Positions 25,858 through 34,750 of a stretch of 64,000 nucleotides of DNA are shown here, in pieces. A model generated the notes under the pieces. That model ran no database searches, had not been told where the DNA came from, and worked only from the letters and a program-made list of their open reading frames with translations. Each line of letters opens with the position of its first letter. Positions within the stretch are counted from its first letter, which is position 1. The translations under genes and the position numbers were made by a program. Where the stretch lies: positions 434,001 to 498,000 of the forward strand of contig NZ_JQML01000001.1 of NCBI RefSeq assembly GCF_000744705.1, written 5' to 3'. Source of the stretch: Streptacidiphilus albus JL83. Its GTDB lineage: Bacteria; Actinomycetota; Actinomycetes; Streptomycetales; Streptomycetaceae.

Positions 25858-26604
25858 TCAGAGCTCGATTCTGATGCCGGGTTCGACGATGTGGACGCTG
25901 GTCCCGGGGGCGAGGTCGCGGGAGGCCTCCTGGTAGTGCAGCGGGTTCTTGTCGCTGCGGGTGATCAGCCGGTCGCCCAGGAAGCCCTTGGTGAACGCGT
26001 AGTGGTGCGGGACGGCCAGCTCGGGCCTGAGGATCGCGGTCAGTTCGGCCGCCTCCCGGGCGTTCATGACGACCTGCAGGTTGTCGGCGGGCCGGACGTG
26101 CAGGCCGTTGGTGGGCAGCAGCGCGAGCGATATGTGCCCCAACCGGTCGGGGATCTCGGCGAGTTCGGGGATGAGCATGGTGTCCCCGGCGAAGTACACC
26201 GCGTCGGCGCCGGCGCGCAGGACGAAGGTGACCTCGTAGACGCCGTGCTTGGCCGGGGTCGCGGTGATGGTGACACCGCCGGCCTCCACGTCCTGCCAGG
26301 GCTTGAGGGCGGTGACGTCGGTGAAGCCGTGTCGTCGCGCCGCCTCGACGACGGTTTCGGCGACGAACAGCGGCACCGAGCGGTCGCGGTAGGCGGCGAA
26401 GGCCTCCAGGTCGCAGTGGTCGTAGTGCTCGTGGCTGATCAGCACGCCGTCGAGCCGGGGCAGGTCGGCGATGCCGATGGCGATCGGCTCGCCCTGGTAG
26501 TAGCCGGGCCTGGTGCTGAACCAGGGGTCGGTCAGGAAGGTGCGGCCGCCGATCTCGATCAGGTGGCAGCTGTGGGTGATACGGGTGACTGCGGTCCTGG
26601 GCAT
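25858..26604 (-). CDS. Metallo-beta-lactamase-fold hydrolase (UlaG-like)
   Basis: This 248-residue protein has ITHSCHLIEIGGRTFLTDPW at the start and the metal motif ISHEHYDHCDL (His-x-His-x-Asp-His). FAGDTML follows as the Asp ligand and a late PHHYAFT as the last His. This layout is the UlaG/L-ascorbate lactonase-like branch. ATG 26604 is chosen because AAGGAG lies 8 bases upstream; an upstream in-frame start would add only Pro-rich sequence. Likely a lactonase or phosphodiesterase; substrate unknown. Confidence 0.85.
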   Translation of the reverse strand: MPRTAVTRITHSCHLIEIGGRTFLTDPWFSTRPGYYQGEPIAIGIADLPRLDGVLISHEHYDHCDLEAFAAYRDRSVPLFVAETVVEAARRHGFTDVTALKPWQDVEAGGVTITATPAKHGVYEVTFVLRAGADAVYFAGDTMLIPELAEIPDRLGHISLALLPTNGLHVRPADNLQVVMNAREAAELTAILRPELAVPHHYAFTKGFLGDRLITRSDKNPLHYQEASRDLAPGTSVHIVEPGIRIEL

Positions 26605-26673
26605 GGTCGGTTCTCCTTGGGCAGCGGGCGACGGGCGGGGCGAGGGCGGCGGGGGCGGCAGGCGGAACACGAC

Positions 26674-27480
26674 TCAGCGGGCGAAGGCGGAGAAGTCGGT
26701 GTCCCCGCTGCCCCAGATCGCGTCCACGACCTGGTCGGGCGTCTCCATCTGCGCGTTGTGGCCGGTGGCGGGCAGCAGCTGGAATCGGGCCAGCGGGATC
26801 GCGGCGGCGTAGGCGCGGCCGTAGTCGCTGTCCACGATCCCGTCGCTCTCCCCCCACAGCACCAGGGTCGGGACCTCCAGCGTCCCCAGCCGCGCGGCCA
26901 GGGTCGGGTCGGTCATCGCAGCGCCCGCGTAGACGGCGATCGCGGCCCGGTTGCCGGCCGCGACGGCCTGCGCCGCCGGGGGCAGGGTGGCGGCGTTGAA
27001 GCGGAACGGGTCGGGGTTGTGGAAGCTGAGCTCGAAGACCTGATCCATGGTCAGCGAGAAGAAGTCGGCGACGGGGTGGCCGGGGACCTCGATCCCGACC
27101 GCGTCGATCAGGACGATGCCGCTGACCCGCGGCGACTTCAGCAGCGCGATCTCGGCGGTGACCCAACCGCCGATGGAGTTGCCGATGACGGTGACGTCGG
27201 CCAGCTCCAGCTGGTCGAGCAGCGCCTGGTAGAGCGCGGCCAGGCGGGCGACGGAATCCAGGGCCTCGGGCCGGAGGGTGCCGCCGAAGCCCGGGTGGGT
27301 CGGGACGAGCACGCGCACCTCGTGGGCGGCGGCGAACTTCTCGGCGAAGCCGCTCACCGACTGCGGGCCGGCCCCGCCGTGCAGCAGCAGGAACGGCTGC
27401 CCGGACCCGTACTCGGCGACGGACACCTCGATCGGGCCGATGCCGGCAAGGCTGACGGTGTACTGCGTGGTGGTGCCCAT
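26674..27480 (-). CDS. Alpha/beta hydrolase
   Basis: This 268-residue hydrolase has LLLHGGAGPQS as oxyanion region, the nucleophile motif VIGNSIGGWV (Ser about 98), an Asp in WGESDGIV and the catalytic His in ATGHNAQME. The size and motif order are like meta-cleavage-product hydrolases and haloperoxidase-like esterases. GAGGAG lies just before ATG 27480. A 9-base tandem repeat sits directly upstream of the ribosome site. Confidence 0.87.
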   Translation of the reverse strand: MGTTTQYTVSLAGIGPIEVSVAEYGSGQPFLLLHGGAGPQSVSGFAEKFAAAHEVRVLVPTHPGFGGTLRPEALDSVARLAALYQALLDQLELADVTVIGNSIGGWVTAEIALLKSPRVSGIVLIDAVGIEVPGHPVADFFSLTMDQVFELSFHNPDPFRFNAATLPPAAQAVAAGNRAAIAVYAGAAMTDPTLAARLGTLEVPTLVLWGESDGIVDSDYGRAYAAAIPLARFQLLPATGHNAQMETPDQVVDAIWGSGDTDFSAFAR

Positions 27481-27491
27481 GGCTATCTCCT

Positions 27492-27535
27492 CGTTCGGTT
27501 CGTTCGGTTCGTTCGGTTCGTTCGGTTCGTTCGGT
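27492..27535. repeat. 9-base tandem repeat before the hydrolase ribosome site
   Basis: The unit CGTTCGGTT occurs four full times plus a partial copy in the gap between two minus-strand genes. It would lie in the leader of the hydrolase message. Confidence 0.85.
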
Positions 27536-27571
27536 ACTGGTCCGGCGCGGGACGGGTCGCGGGGCGAGCGC

Positions 27572-28030
27572 TCAGGCGAAGTCGGTGGCCGGTTCGGTGG
27601 CGTAGTGGCTCATCGCCTCGATCGTCGCCTCGGGGGTCAGCGGCCGGCCGTCGGCGATCATGTCGCGCAGGTCCCGGAAGTAGTTGACGTACAGGTCCGG
27701 GGTGAAGGTGTTGAGCAGGACGGTGGTGCCGTCGGTCGGGTTGGCGAAGGTGTGCGGGGCGCCGGGCGGGATCATCACCAGCGTCCCGGCGGGAGCGTCG
27801 TACTCGGTCTCGCCCACGGTGAACCGCGCCGCGCCCGACACCACGTAGAAGCCCTCGTCGTGCCGGGCGTGCCGGTGCTGCGGCGGCCCGTCGGTGTGCG
27901 GGGCCAAGGTGATCTCCCCGACGCCCAGCCGGTGCCCGGTGGTGCTGCCGTCCTCCAGGATCCGCATCCGGGTCGGACCGAGCTGGATCGACTCACCGTC
28001 GCCAGGACCGACCACTGAGACATCTGCCAT
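27572..28030 (-). CDS. Cupin-domain protein (quercetinase-like)
   Basis: This 152-residue cupin has the box PPQHRHARHDEGFYVVSG (His-x-His-x3-4-Glu) and the second box PPGAPHTFANP. ATG 28030 is chosen because GGAGG lies 5 bases upstream, rather than the open frame's start 27 bases further up. It is the first gene after the 226-base control gap holding the palindrome at 28072 and probably heads the transcript running to 22711. Confidence 0.82.
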   Translation of the reverse strand: MADVSVVGPGDGESIQLGPTRMRILEDGSTTGHRLGVGEITLAPHTDGPPQHRHARHDEGFYVVSGAARFTVGETEYDAPAGTLVMIPPGAPHTFANPTDGTTVLLNTFTPDLYVNYFRDLRDMIADGRPLTPEATIEAMSHYATEPATDFA

Positions 28031-28071
28031 CTGAACCTCCAGTGAAGAGAGAGCCATCGTTATTGGGGTTG

Positions 28072-28129
28072 ACTCTCATGAGAGTAGGCGAGTCGTTCGC
28101 TTTATGCACGTGGACTCTCATTACGAGAA
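28072..28129. promoter_or_regulatory. Perfect 14-base palindrome and second half-conserved copy
   Basis: ACTCTCATGAGAGT at 28072-28085 is its own reverse complement. About 42 bases on, GGACTCTCATTACGAGAA repeats the left half with a weaker right half. The pair lies 40-100 bases upstream of the cupin start and is a strong candidate for a TetR- or MarR-type repressor site. The regulator is not evident. Confidence 0.6.
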
Positions 28130-28256
28130 CAGACTTTCCTAGATGGGCTCGGTCCGTAGCCCACGGGTCGCGGGCGGGCGCGGAGCCGGGGCAGGCCCCG
28201 GAGGCAGGACGGCTGCAGGGCCTGCCGCCGGGCGTGATCTTCGACTTCGCACCGCG

Positions 28257-29033
28257 CTACGCGATGTGCGGATTGCCGTTCGAGGCGCCGAGCCCGCCGT
28301 CGACGCGGATGTGCGCCCCGTTCACATAGCTCGCCGCCGCACTGGCCAGGAACGTGATCACCGAAGCCGCCTCGGCCGGGTCGCCGAAGCGTCGCAGCGG
28401 TACCCGGTTGAGCGCGGCCGCGACGATTGCGTCGCTCTGCAGGAATCCTGCGGTCATGTCGGTGGAGATCATGCTGGGATGGACTGCGTTGACCCGCACG
28501 CCTTCGGCGCCGTGGTCGAGCGCCATCGCGTTGGTCAGGTTGGTCACCGCGCCCTTGGCGGCGTCGTAGGCGGCCAGGCACCAGTCGCCGCCGAGCCCGG
28601 AGGCCGAACCGACATTGACGATGCTGCCGCCCACGGCACGCAGATGCGGAAGCGCGGCCCTGGAGGTGAAGAAGACCCCGTCCAGAGTGGTGGACATGAC
28701 GCGTCGCCAGCCCGCCGTGTCGATGTCGGACACGGAGCCCAGCGGCTCGCACGTCGCGGCATTGTTCACCAGGGTGTCCAACCGGCCGTGCTCGCGGGCC
28801 ACGGCGTCCACCAGCCCGGTGATCCCCTCCTCGTCCGAGACGTCCCCGACCCGGGCGATCAGCGTCCGGCCCGCCGGCGCGCCGGACACCACCTGGTCCA
28901 GCTTCGCCTGCGTCCGACCGATGATCACCACCGTGGCGCCCTCGGCAGCGAAGAGGCGAGCGGTTGCCGCGCCGATGCCCGATCCACCGCCGGTGACGAT
29001 GACGACCTTGCCCTGGAACCTGTCTCCAGCCAT
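28257..29033 (-). CDS. Classical short-chain dehydrogenase/reductase
   Basis: This 258-residue SDR has the cofactor motif VTGGGSGIGAATARLF, NNAA near residue 90, the catalytic Ser in VGSASG and Tyr-x3-Lys in AYDAAKGAV. It interconverts a hydroxyl and a keto group using NAD(P). It lies between an ester cyclase-like gene and the cupin operon in the same orientation. ATG 29033 is well placed for the family. Confidence 0.9.
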   Translation of the reverse strand: MAGDRFQGKVVIVTGGGSGIGAATARLFAAEGATVVIIGRTQAKLDQVVSGAPAGRTLIARVGDVSDEEGITGLVDAVAREHGRLDTLVNNAATCEPLGSVSDIDTAGWRRVMSTTLDGVFFTSRAALPHLRAVGGSIVNVGSASGLGGDWCLAAYDAAKGAVTNLTNAMALDHGAEGVRVNAVHPSMISTDMTAGFLQSDAIVAAALNRVPLRRFGDPAEAASVITFLASAAASYVNGAHIRVDGGLGASNGNPHIA

Positions 29034-29053
29034 CGGAAATCTCCAATCCCTGT

Positions 29054-29098
29054 TGAATCAATCCCTGATGAATCAAGCGACGTTGAATCGAGCGACGT
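29054..29098. repeat. 15-base tandem repeat upstream of the SDR gene
   Basis: Two clear copies of TGAATC(A/G)AGCGACGT (29069-29083, 29084-29098) follow a third copy that matches only in TGAATCAA. They lie just upstream of the SDR start. Confidence 0.7.
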
Positions 29099-29150
29099 TG
29101 TCTGCCGCGCTACTTCGCGGCCGGCAGGCCAGCCCGCTCGTGAACAGCGG

Positions 29151-29582
29151 TCACCCCCCGAGCCCCGGTGCTCCTGCCCCGGTCTGGCGCAGCAGGGTCA
29201 CCGCGTCGGCGACCGCCCAGTGCTCGAAGAGCTGCCCGTCCCGGTAACGGACCAGGTCCATCACCCTGAACTCGACCCGGTTGCCCGACGGCGGGATGCC
29301 GAACCAGTCGCCGGTGTGCCGGCCGCGGAACAGCTTGTGGGTGGCCACGAGCTCTCCGTCCCCGATGCAGTGCAGGACTTCGACCTGCAGGTCGGAGAAC
29401 GCCTCGTGCAGGGCCGCCATGGTCTCGCGCACTCCCTGGCGGTCATCGCGCTGTCCGGGCTCGACGGTGTGGTTCCGGAAGTCGGGATGCACGAGCGCGT
29501 CGATCAGGTCGAGGTTTCCCTTCTCCTGCACCTGCTCGACGAAGTACCGCATGCGGTCCGGGAAGGAATCCTGTCCCCTCAC
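29151..29582 (-). CDS. SnoaL-like ester cyclase/polyketide cyclase-fold protein
   Basis: This is a 143-residue protein from GTG 29582 (GAGAGG about 10 bases upstream). MRYFVEQVQEKGNLDLIDAL, DFRNHTVEPGQ, HTGDWFGIPPSGNRVEF and the Asp/His-rich core match the SnoaL/ester cyclase fold. Such proteins act as cyclases, isomerases or simple binding proteins. It is divergent from the XRE-cupin regulator and lies upstream of the SDR. Confidence 0.8.
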   Translation of the reverse strand: MRGQDSFPDRMRYFVEQVQEKGNLDLIDALVHPDFRNHTVEPGQRDDRQGVRETMAALHEAFSDLQVEVLHCIGDGELVATHKLFRGRHTGDWFGIPPSGNRVEFRVMDLVRYRDGQLFEHWAVADAVTLLRQTGAGAPGLGG

Positions 29583-29701
29583 GCCGCCACCACCTCTCTG
29601 TCCAAGGCCGTTCCGACGGGCCGTGGTCCGGCCCGTGGTGATGGTCCGTCGCGGTGCGAACGGTGGTCCACGAAGATGCGGAAACTGCAAGACTGCGGGT
29701 C

Positions 29702-30355
29702 ATGGCAACCGTCCCGGTGATCCCCCAGCGCCAGCAGATAGCCCAGCTGCTCCCGGAGATCGGCTCCCGGCTGCGCGTGCTGCGTCAGGCAGCCGGATTG
29801 ACGCTGGATCAGGTGGCTGCGCTGACCGGCATCGGCGCCTCCACGCTCTCGCGCCTGGAAGCCGGGCGTCGCCAGCCCTCGCTCGACCTGCTCGTCCCAC
29901 TGGCCGCCGTCTACCGGACGCCGGTGGAGGAGTTGGTCGCGGTCGTCGACCACGCGGGAGAGCCTCCGGTCGTCCACTCGCCGCAACGGCGCCGCGGCAT
30001 CGCCGCGCAGCGGCTGTCCCACCACACCGGCGGGGTCCAGGTCTACCGGCTGGTCCTGCCCCCGCACGAGACACCGGACCAGCGGCGCCACGAGGGCTAC
30101 GCCTGGATGTGCGTCCTGACCGGCCAGGTCCAACTGGTCCTGGCCGAAACCGGGCTCACCCTCGGCCCCGGCGACGCGGCCGAACTGGACACCCGGACCC
30201 CCCACTGGTTCGGCGCAGCCGGCGACGCGTCGGCTGAAGTCCTCTACCTGGCAGGCGCGGACGGACTCCGGGTCCGCCTGCGGGCCCGTGCGGCCGGCCA
30301 CCCCGCCGGTGGTCCGTTCCCGCCCACGAACACCACGCCCCCGGAGCCCACCTGA
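29702..30355 (+). CDS. XRE-type helix-turn-helix regulator with C-terminal cupin
   Basis: This 217-residue protein has an N-terminal HTH (about 20-75: LRVLRQAAGLTLDQVAALTG, ASTLSRLEAGRRQPSLDLLV) and a C-terminal cupin (about 110-200: MCVLTGQVQLVLAE, LDTRTPHWF). This two-domain plan senses a small molecule in the cupin. ATG 29702 is used, but an in-frame GTG at 29654 is possible. It is divergent from the ester cyclase gene and may control the minus-strand cluster. Confidence 0.85.
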   Translation: MATVPVIPQRQQIAQLLPEIGSRLRVLRQAAGLTLDQVAALTGIGASTLSRLEAGRRQPSLDLLVPLAAVYRTPVEELVAVVDHAGEPPVVHSPQRRRGIAAQRLSHHTGGVQVYRLVLPPHETPDQRRHEGYAWMCVLTGQVQLVLAETGLTLGPGDAAELDTRTPHWFGAAGDASAEVLYLAGADGLRVRLRARAAGHPAGGPFPPTNTTPPEPT

Positions 30356-30554
30356 AGCCGTCCGGGGATACAGGTCCGTTCCCCTCCGAAGGGTGGCCCG
30401 GGTGCGGTCCATGAGCACGACGCTGCACCTCCTCGTGGATATGTACCAAGCCAGAGCCAGGGGTTGTCCCTGCCACTGAAGCTTAGGAAGATCGGAGCAG
30501 CGCAGGCTTGAACCACAGCGCCATCCGGACAGAACATCAGCGCCAGGCTGCGCC

Positions 30555-30586
30555 GGAGCAACGGAGCGACGGAGCGACGGAGCGAC
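30555..30586. repeat. 8-base tandem repeat upstream of araC-type gene
   Basis: GGAGCAAC followed by three exact GGAGCGAC units, ending 22 bases before the start codon of the AraC-family gene and adjacent to its ribosome site. Confidence 0.8.
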
Positions 30587-30608
30587 GAAGGCGGAAGGAC
30601 GGCCGTTG

Positions 30609-31610
30609 ATGAACAGCGCTGGAGTGAAGGCCGGCGAGTCACGCGGAGCGGCCGGCGGCGAATCCGCACCCGCCGGCACCGCACCGGGACCGTTCGACGC
30701 CTTCCGCAACGGCTGGGAGACGGAGATCGGCGACGGCTTCCCGCTGCCGACCTTCAGCGCGGAGACGACCCGCGACTTCCGGGTCAGCAGCCGCGCCACC
30801 ACAGTGGGCGACGTGGCCATCACCGACCTCCACGGCGCCTCGGCCATTCGGACCGAGGGTCCGCTGAGCGGCGTCGAGGACCAGGTGCGGATGTACGTCG
30901 TCCAGCGCGGCTCCTGGACCTTGGGCGCGCCGCTGGCCCGCGACGAACAGACCGTGACGGCCGGACAGTTCCTCATCCGCCACATCGGACGGCCGCTGCA
31001 CTTCGAGACGGTTCCGGGCACGACGGCGAAAGTCCTCGTCCTGCCCGCCGCCATGCTCAAACCACTGCTCGGGGCACGGCAGGCTGTCACCGGGCCGGCC
31101 GACTCCGCCGAGGTGCGCCTGCTGACGGCCCACTCGAACATGATCTACGAAACCGTCGCCGACCTCGGACCGGCCGGAGTCCAGGCCGCCCACAGCACAC
31201 TCATCGAACTGGCCAAGGCGGTCGCCAGGCGCCGGTTCGACGACACCGAGCCGCAGTTGGCGCCCGCACTCGCACAGGCCGCGAAGGAGCTCGCCGACAG
31301 CCACCTGGCCGACCCGGAGCTGTCCGGGACGATGCTGGCCCGCGAACTCAATGTCTCGGTCCGCAACCTGCAGCGCGCATTCGCCGCAGCAGGCGGGTCA
31401 GTCACCTCCTACATCCGCGAACGGCGGCTGGAGGAGGCCCGACTCGCCCTCACCGCGCCCTCCGGTCGGCCGAGCATCTCCGAACTCGCCGCCCACTGGC
31501 AGTTCGCCGACAGCAGCCACTTCATCCGCGCCTTCAAGCAGCACTACGGCCGGACGCCCACCGAGTACGCCCGCTCGACCACGGCGAGCGGGCGATCGGG
31601 GCGGGGGTGA
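30609..31610 (+). CDS. AraC-family transcriptional regulator
   Basis: This is a 333-residue protein. The N-terminal AraC-binding-2-like domain (about 40-190) senses a ligand, and the C-terminal double HTH (about 225-325: LARELNVSVRNLQRAFAAAG, then the second helix pair ending HYGRTPTEYARS) binds DNA. ATG 30609 is chosen over TTG 30606; AAGGA lies upstream. Its target is not clear; the zinc dehydrogenase operon converges on its 3' end. Confidence 0.88.
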   Translation: MNSAGVKAGESRGAAGGESAPAGTAPGPFDAFRNGWETEIGDGFPLPTFSAETTRDFRVSSRATTVGDVAITDLHGASAIRTEGPLSGVEDQVRMYVVQRGSWTLGAPLARDEQTVTAGQFLIRHIGRPLHFETVPGTTAKVLVLPAAMLKPLLGARQAVTGPADSAEVRLLTAHSNMIYETVADLGPAGVQAAHSTLIELAKAVARRRFDDTEPQLAPALAQAAKELADSHLADPELSGTMLARELNVSVRNLQRAFAAAGGSVTSYIRERRLEEARLALTAPSGRPSISELAAHWQFADSSHFIRAFKQHYGRTPTEYARSTTASGRSGRG

Positions 31611-31785
31611 ATTCGAAGATCGCGTAGGAGAAGGGAGCGGCCTCCATCGTGTTCCCGTCGGCGACGGTGACGCCGTGCGCCACCAGTGCCCGCAACCGCG
31701 GTCCGGCCGTGAAGGTGTGGAAGGCAGCCGGACCGGTGCCGATTGTCGCCCCGTCACCCTCGCCCGTGGCGGCGCAGGAAGTCGC

Positions 31786-32781
31786 TCATGCGCCCGGGGC
31801 GATCTGGATCTTCCGCCCCACCCCGGCCTTGAACTGGTCGATCGCCGCGGCGTAGCGGTCGAGCCCGAAGCGGTGACTGATCATGACGTCGGGTTGCAGC
31901 ACCCCGCCGCTGAGGAGGTCGCCGGCCCGTTCGAAGCTGCGCAGGACCGCCATCGATCCGATGATCCGGATCTCCTGGTTGTAGACCTTGTAGGGCTCGA
32001 TCTGCACGCGGGAGGCATAGGAGGCGACGCCGAACTGCAGGAAGGTCCCGGCCTTGCCGACCCGGCCCAGTCCGTCGGTGATGGCCGCCTCGACGCCGGT
32101 GCAGTCGATGACGGTGTCCCAGAGGTGCGGACGGTCCAGGACGTCGGCACTGCCCACCGCATCGGTGCAGCCCAGCTGGAGCGCGGTCTTGAGCCGCTCC
32201 GGGTTGATGTCGACCATGGACACGCTGGCTGCGCCCGCCCGCTTGGCGAGCTCCATCATCATCAGGCCCATCGTGCCGCAGCCGTAGATCAGGTAGGTGT
32301 CGCCCAAGCTGGGCTGCAGCACGTCGAATCCGCGCAAGGCGCAGGAGAGCGGTTCGACCAGCGAGGCGTCGCCCAGGTCGAGCCCGTCGGGGAGCTTCCA
32401 GCAGTTGGCGGCGGGTGCCACCGCGTACTCGGCGGCTCCGCCGGGCTTGGTGACACCGATCGCGCCCCATCGCTCGCAGAGGTTGTTGCGTCCGCGTCGG
32501 CACTGGTAGCACTCGAAGCAGTACAGGGACGGATCGACCGCGACCCGGTCGCCGACCGCCAGGTCCGTGACGTCGTCGCCGAGGGCGACGACGGTGCCGG
32601 AGAACTCGTGGCCGGGGATGATCGGCAGGGTCGGTGCGAACTCGCCGTCGAGGATGTGGAGGTCGGTCCCGCACAGCCCGCACGCGGCGACCTCCACCAC
32701 GACCTGGCGCGCGCCGGGGGCGGGGTCGTCGACCGTGGTGATCTCGATCCGACCGGGGCTGGTGATGATGGCGGCCTTCAT
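31786..32781 (-). CDS. Zinc-dependent alcohol/polyol dehydrogenase (MDR family)
   Basis: This 331-residue enzyme has CGLCGTDLHILDG with the catalytic-zinc Cys, GHEFSG, and a structural-zinc cluster with four Cys (CFECYQCRRGRNNLC). The nucleotide-binding motif is YLIYGCGTMGLMMM. It oxidises a polyol or sugar alcohol using NAD. ATG 32781 overlaps the upstream permease stop as ATGA, so it is the last gene of the DeoR-ABC operon and presumably oxidises the imported substrate. Confidence 0.88.
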   Translation of the reverse strand: MKAAIITSPGRIEITTVDDPAPGARQVVVEVAACGLCGTDLHILDGEFAPTLPIIPGHEFSGTVVALGDDVTDLAVGDRVAVDPSLYCFECYQCRRGRNNLCERWGAIGVTKPGGAAEYAVAPAANCWKLPDGLDLGDASLVEPLSCALRGFDVLQPSLGDTYLIYGCGTMGLMMMELAKRAGAASVSMVDINPERLKTALQLGCTDAVGSADVLDRPHLWDTVIDCTGVEAAITDGLGRVGKAGTFLQFGVASYASRVQIEPYKVYNQEIRIIGSMAVLRSFERAGDLLSGGVLQPDVMISHRFGLDRYAAAIDQFKAGVGRKIQIAPGA

Positions 32782-33656
32782 TTGACGGCTCCCAGGGACA
32801 GGCCCTGGACCAGTTTGTCCTGGGCGGCGAAACCGGCGGCGAGCACCGGCACGGAGATGACCGTGGCCGCGGCGCACACCTTGGCCAGGAAGAGTCCTTC
32901 GCTGGTGACGAAGCCGGTGAGGAAGACCGGAGCGGTCTGGGCGGCAACGTCGGTGAGCACACTGGCGAACAGCAGTTCGTTCCAGCTGAAGATGAAGCAG
33001 ATGAGCGCGCACGCGGCGATGCCGGGAGAGGCGATCGGGACGATGACCCGGCGCAGGATGGTGACCAGCCCGGCACCGTCCAGGGCAGCGGCCTCCAGGA
33101 TCTCGTGCGGGACCTCGGCCAGGAACGAGCGCATCATCCACACCGCGATCGGCAGGTTCATCGAGGTGTAGAGCACGATCATCAGCCAGATGTTGTCCAG
33201 CAGGTGGGTGTGCTGCGCGAACAGGTAGATCGGCAGCAGCCCGGCGACCGGCGGCAGCATCTTGGTGGACATGAAGAAGAACAGCGCATCGGTCCATTTG
33301 CGGACCGGCTTGATGGCGAGCGCGTAGGCCGCGGGGATCGACAGGGCGAGGACCAGCAGCGTGGAGATGACGCTCGCGCTGACGGAGTTGATGAGAGCGG
33401 GCCAGGGTCCCGAACCGGAGGCGTTGCTGAAGAACTCGCGGTATCCGGCCAGGGTCAGCGGCGCGATGATGCTCGGCGGGTTGGTCGCCGCGTCGGGCTC
33501 GCTGTGGAAGGAGGTCAGCACCATCCAGGCCACCGGCACGAAGAACAGCAGGCCCACGACCCAGGCGAGCAGGCCGAGCCACAGATTCGGGCGCCTGCGC
33601 CGGGGGCGGCGGTGGCGGTCGGCGGCCACCGGGGCCGCCACGGCTGATGCGGTCAT
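32778..33656 (-). CDS. ABC transporter permease, MalG-type (CUT1)
   Basis: This 292-residue protein has six membrane helices and the ATPase-contact EAA loop AAALDGAGLVTILRRVIVP about 100 residues from the C-terminus. It pairs with the permease encoded next upstream to import a carbohydrate or polyol. Both of its junctions are 4-base overlaps, indicating tight coupling. Confidence 0.9.
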   Translation of the reverse strand: MTASAVAAPVAADRHRRPRRRRPNLWLGLLAWVVGLLFFVPVAWMVLTSFHSEPDAATNPPSIIAPLTLAGYREFFSNASGSGPWPALINSVSASVISTLLVLALSIPAAYALAIKPVRKWTDALFFFMSTKMLPPVAGLLPIYLFAQHTHLLDNIWLMIVLYTSMNLPIAVWMMRSFLAEVPHEILEAAALDGAGLVTILRRVIVPIASPGIAACALICFIFSWNELLFASVLTDVAAQTAPVFLTGFVTSEGLFLAKVCAAATVISVPVLAAGFAAQDKLVQGLSLGAVK

Positions 33657-34624
33657 CGTCCTGTCTCCTCGCGCAGCAGGGAGGAGACCACTCGCAGCGC
33701 GAAGGTGGCGACGGCGATGGTGCCGGCCACCACGACCACGCCCTCGGCCGAGGCCAGGCCGTAGTCGTGCGCGCTGAAGAAGGTCTCGTAGATGGTGTAG
33801 GGGAGGTTCGCGGTGCCCAGCCCTCCGGAGGTGATGGTGAACACGGCGTCGAAGTTCTGCAGGATGAAGATGCTGCAGAGCAGCGCGCTCAGCTCCAGGT
33901 AGGGGCGCAGGTGCGGGAGCGTGATGTGGCGGAACATCTGCCAGGGCCCGGCCCCGTCGACCCTGGCCGCCTGCTGGACCTCCCCGTCACGGGACTGGAG
34001 GCCGGCCAGCAGGATCAGCATCATGAACGGCGTCCACTGCCAGACCAGTTCGGCCTCGACCATGATCTTCGGGTGGAGGTCTATCCAGGCGGGCTGCGGG
34101 GGGTTGTGTGCGCCGAACAGGTGCCAGACCCCGGTGACCGCTCCGTTGAGCAGGCCGTAACTGGGGTTGTAGACACCGTGTTTGAAGAGCAGGGCGGCGG
34201 CGACGGGGACCACCAGGAAGGGTGCGATCATCATGGTGCGCACGATCGCGCGCCCGTGGAAGGCGCGATCGAGCAGGAGCGCGACGCCGAGACCGATCAG
34301 CAGGCTGGCGATGACCACGGACGCGGTGAGCACGACGGTGGTGAGCACCGAGTCACGCAGCTGCGCATCGGTGAACACCTCCCGGTAGTTGGCCAGCCCG
34401 GCGAAGCCCCGGTCGTTCGGCTCCATCGCGTTCCAGCGCATGAAGGAGATGACCAGGGTGGCCACGAAGGGCAACTGGGTCACCGTGATCAGGAAGATCA
34501 GGGCGGGCAGGAGCGGTGCCCGGCGCGCCCAGCGCGCCCGTCTTGCGAACGCCCCCGCAGCTGACCTCGTGAAGCGCCCTGACGTCGCTTCCGCGGCAGC
34601 CGCCGCTGGGACCGTGCTCTGCAT
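33653..34624 (-). CDS. ABC transporter permease, MalF-type (CUT1)
   Basis: This is a 323-residue protein with six to seven helices and the EAA loop AARVDGAGPWQMFRHITLP. ATG 34624 is 126 bases after the binding-protein stop. The gap holds a strong hairpin that would lower permease expression relative to the binding protein. No ATPase gene is nearby; in streptomycetes a shared MsiK-type ATPase usually powers such importers. Confidence 0.9.
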   Translation of the reverse strand: MQSTVPAAAAAEATSGRFTRSAAGAFARRARWARRAPLLPALIFLITVTQLPFVATLVISFMRWNAMEPNDRGFAGLANYREVFTDAQLRDSVLTTVVLTASVVIASLLIGLGVALLLDRAFHGRAIVRTMMIAPFLVVPVAAALLFKHGVYNPSYGLLNGAVTGVWHLFGAHNPPQPAWIDLHPKIMVEAELVWQWTPFMMLILLAGLQSRDGEVQQAARVDGAGPWQMFRHITLPHLRPYLELSALLCSIFILQNFDAVFTITSGGLGTANLPYTIYETFFSAHDYGLASAEGVVVVAGTIAVATFALRVVSSLLREETGR

Positions 34625-34646
34625 GGCTCGTCTCCAGGTCGGGTGT

Positions 34647-34678
34647 GGATGGGTGGTCGGGTGGATGGGTGGTCGGGT
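34647..34678. repeat. 16-base tandem repeat between binding protein and permease genes
   Basis: Two exact copies of GGATGGGTGGTCGGGT, with a decayed third part, sit in the untranslated gap just after the hairpin in the sense of transcription. Confidence 0.75.
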
Positions 34679-34696
34679 GTGGTCGGACGGGGGGAG

Positions 34697-34740
34697 GCGG
34701 CGGTGCGCCGATCGGGGAGGCGACTGCGGCGCACCGCCGC
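34697..34740 (-). terminator. Intercistronic hairpin between binding protein and permease genes
   Basis: Perfect 14-base arms, GCGGCGGTGCGCCG at 34697-34710 and its complement at 34727-34740, with a 16-base loop. It has no U-tract and sits mid-operon. It more likely protects the upstream message or partly attenuates transcription than stops it, as between malE and malF in other bacteria. Confidence 0.65.
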
Positions 34741-34750
34741 GAGAGGAGTG

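Noticed and set aside
31534-31770. Antisense coding-like fragment (VAHGVTVADGNTMEAAPFSY...) behind the AraC gene
   Set aside because: It reads like a real protein end for about 60 codons but has no start, overlaps the AraC 3' end and matches no family I can name. It may be a gene remnant; support is too weak to list.
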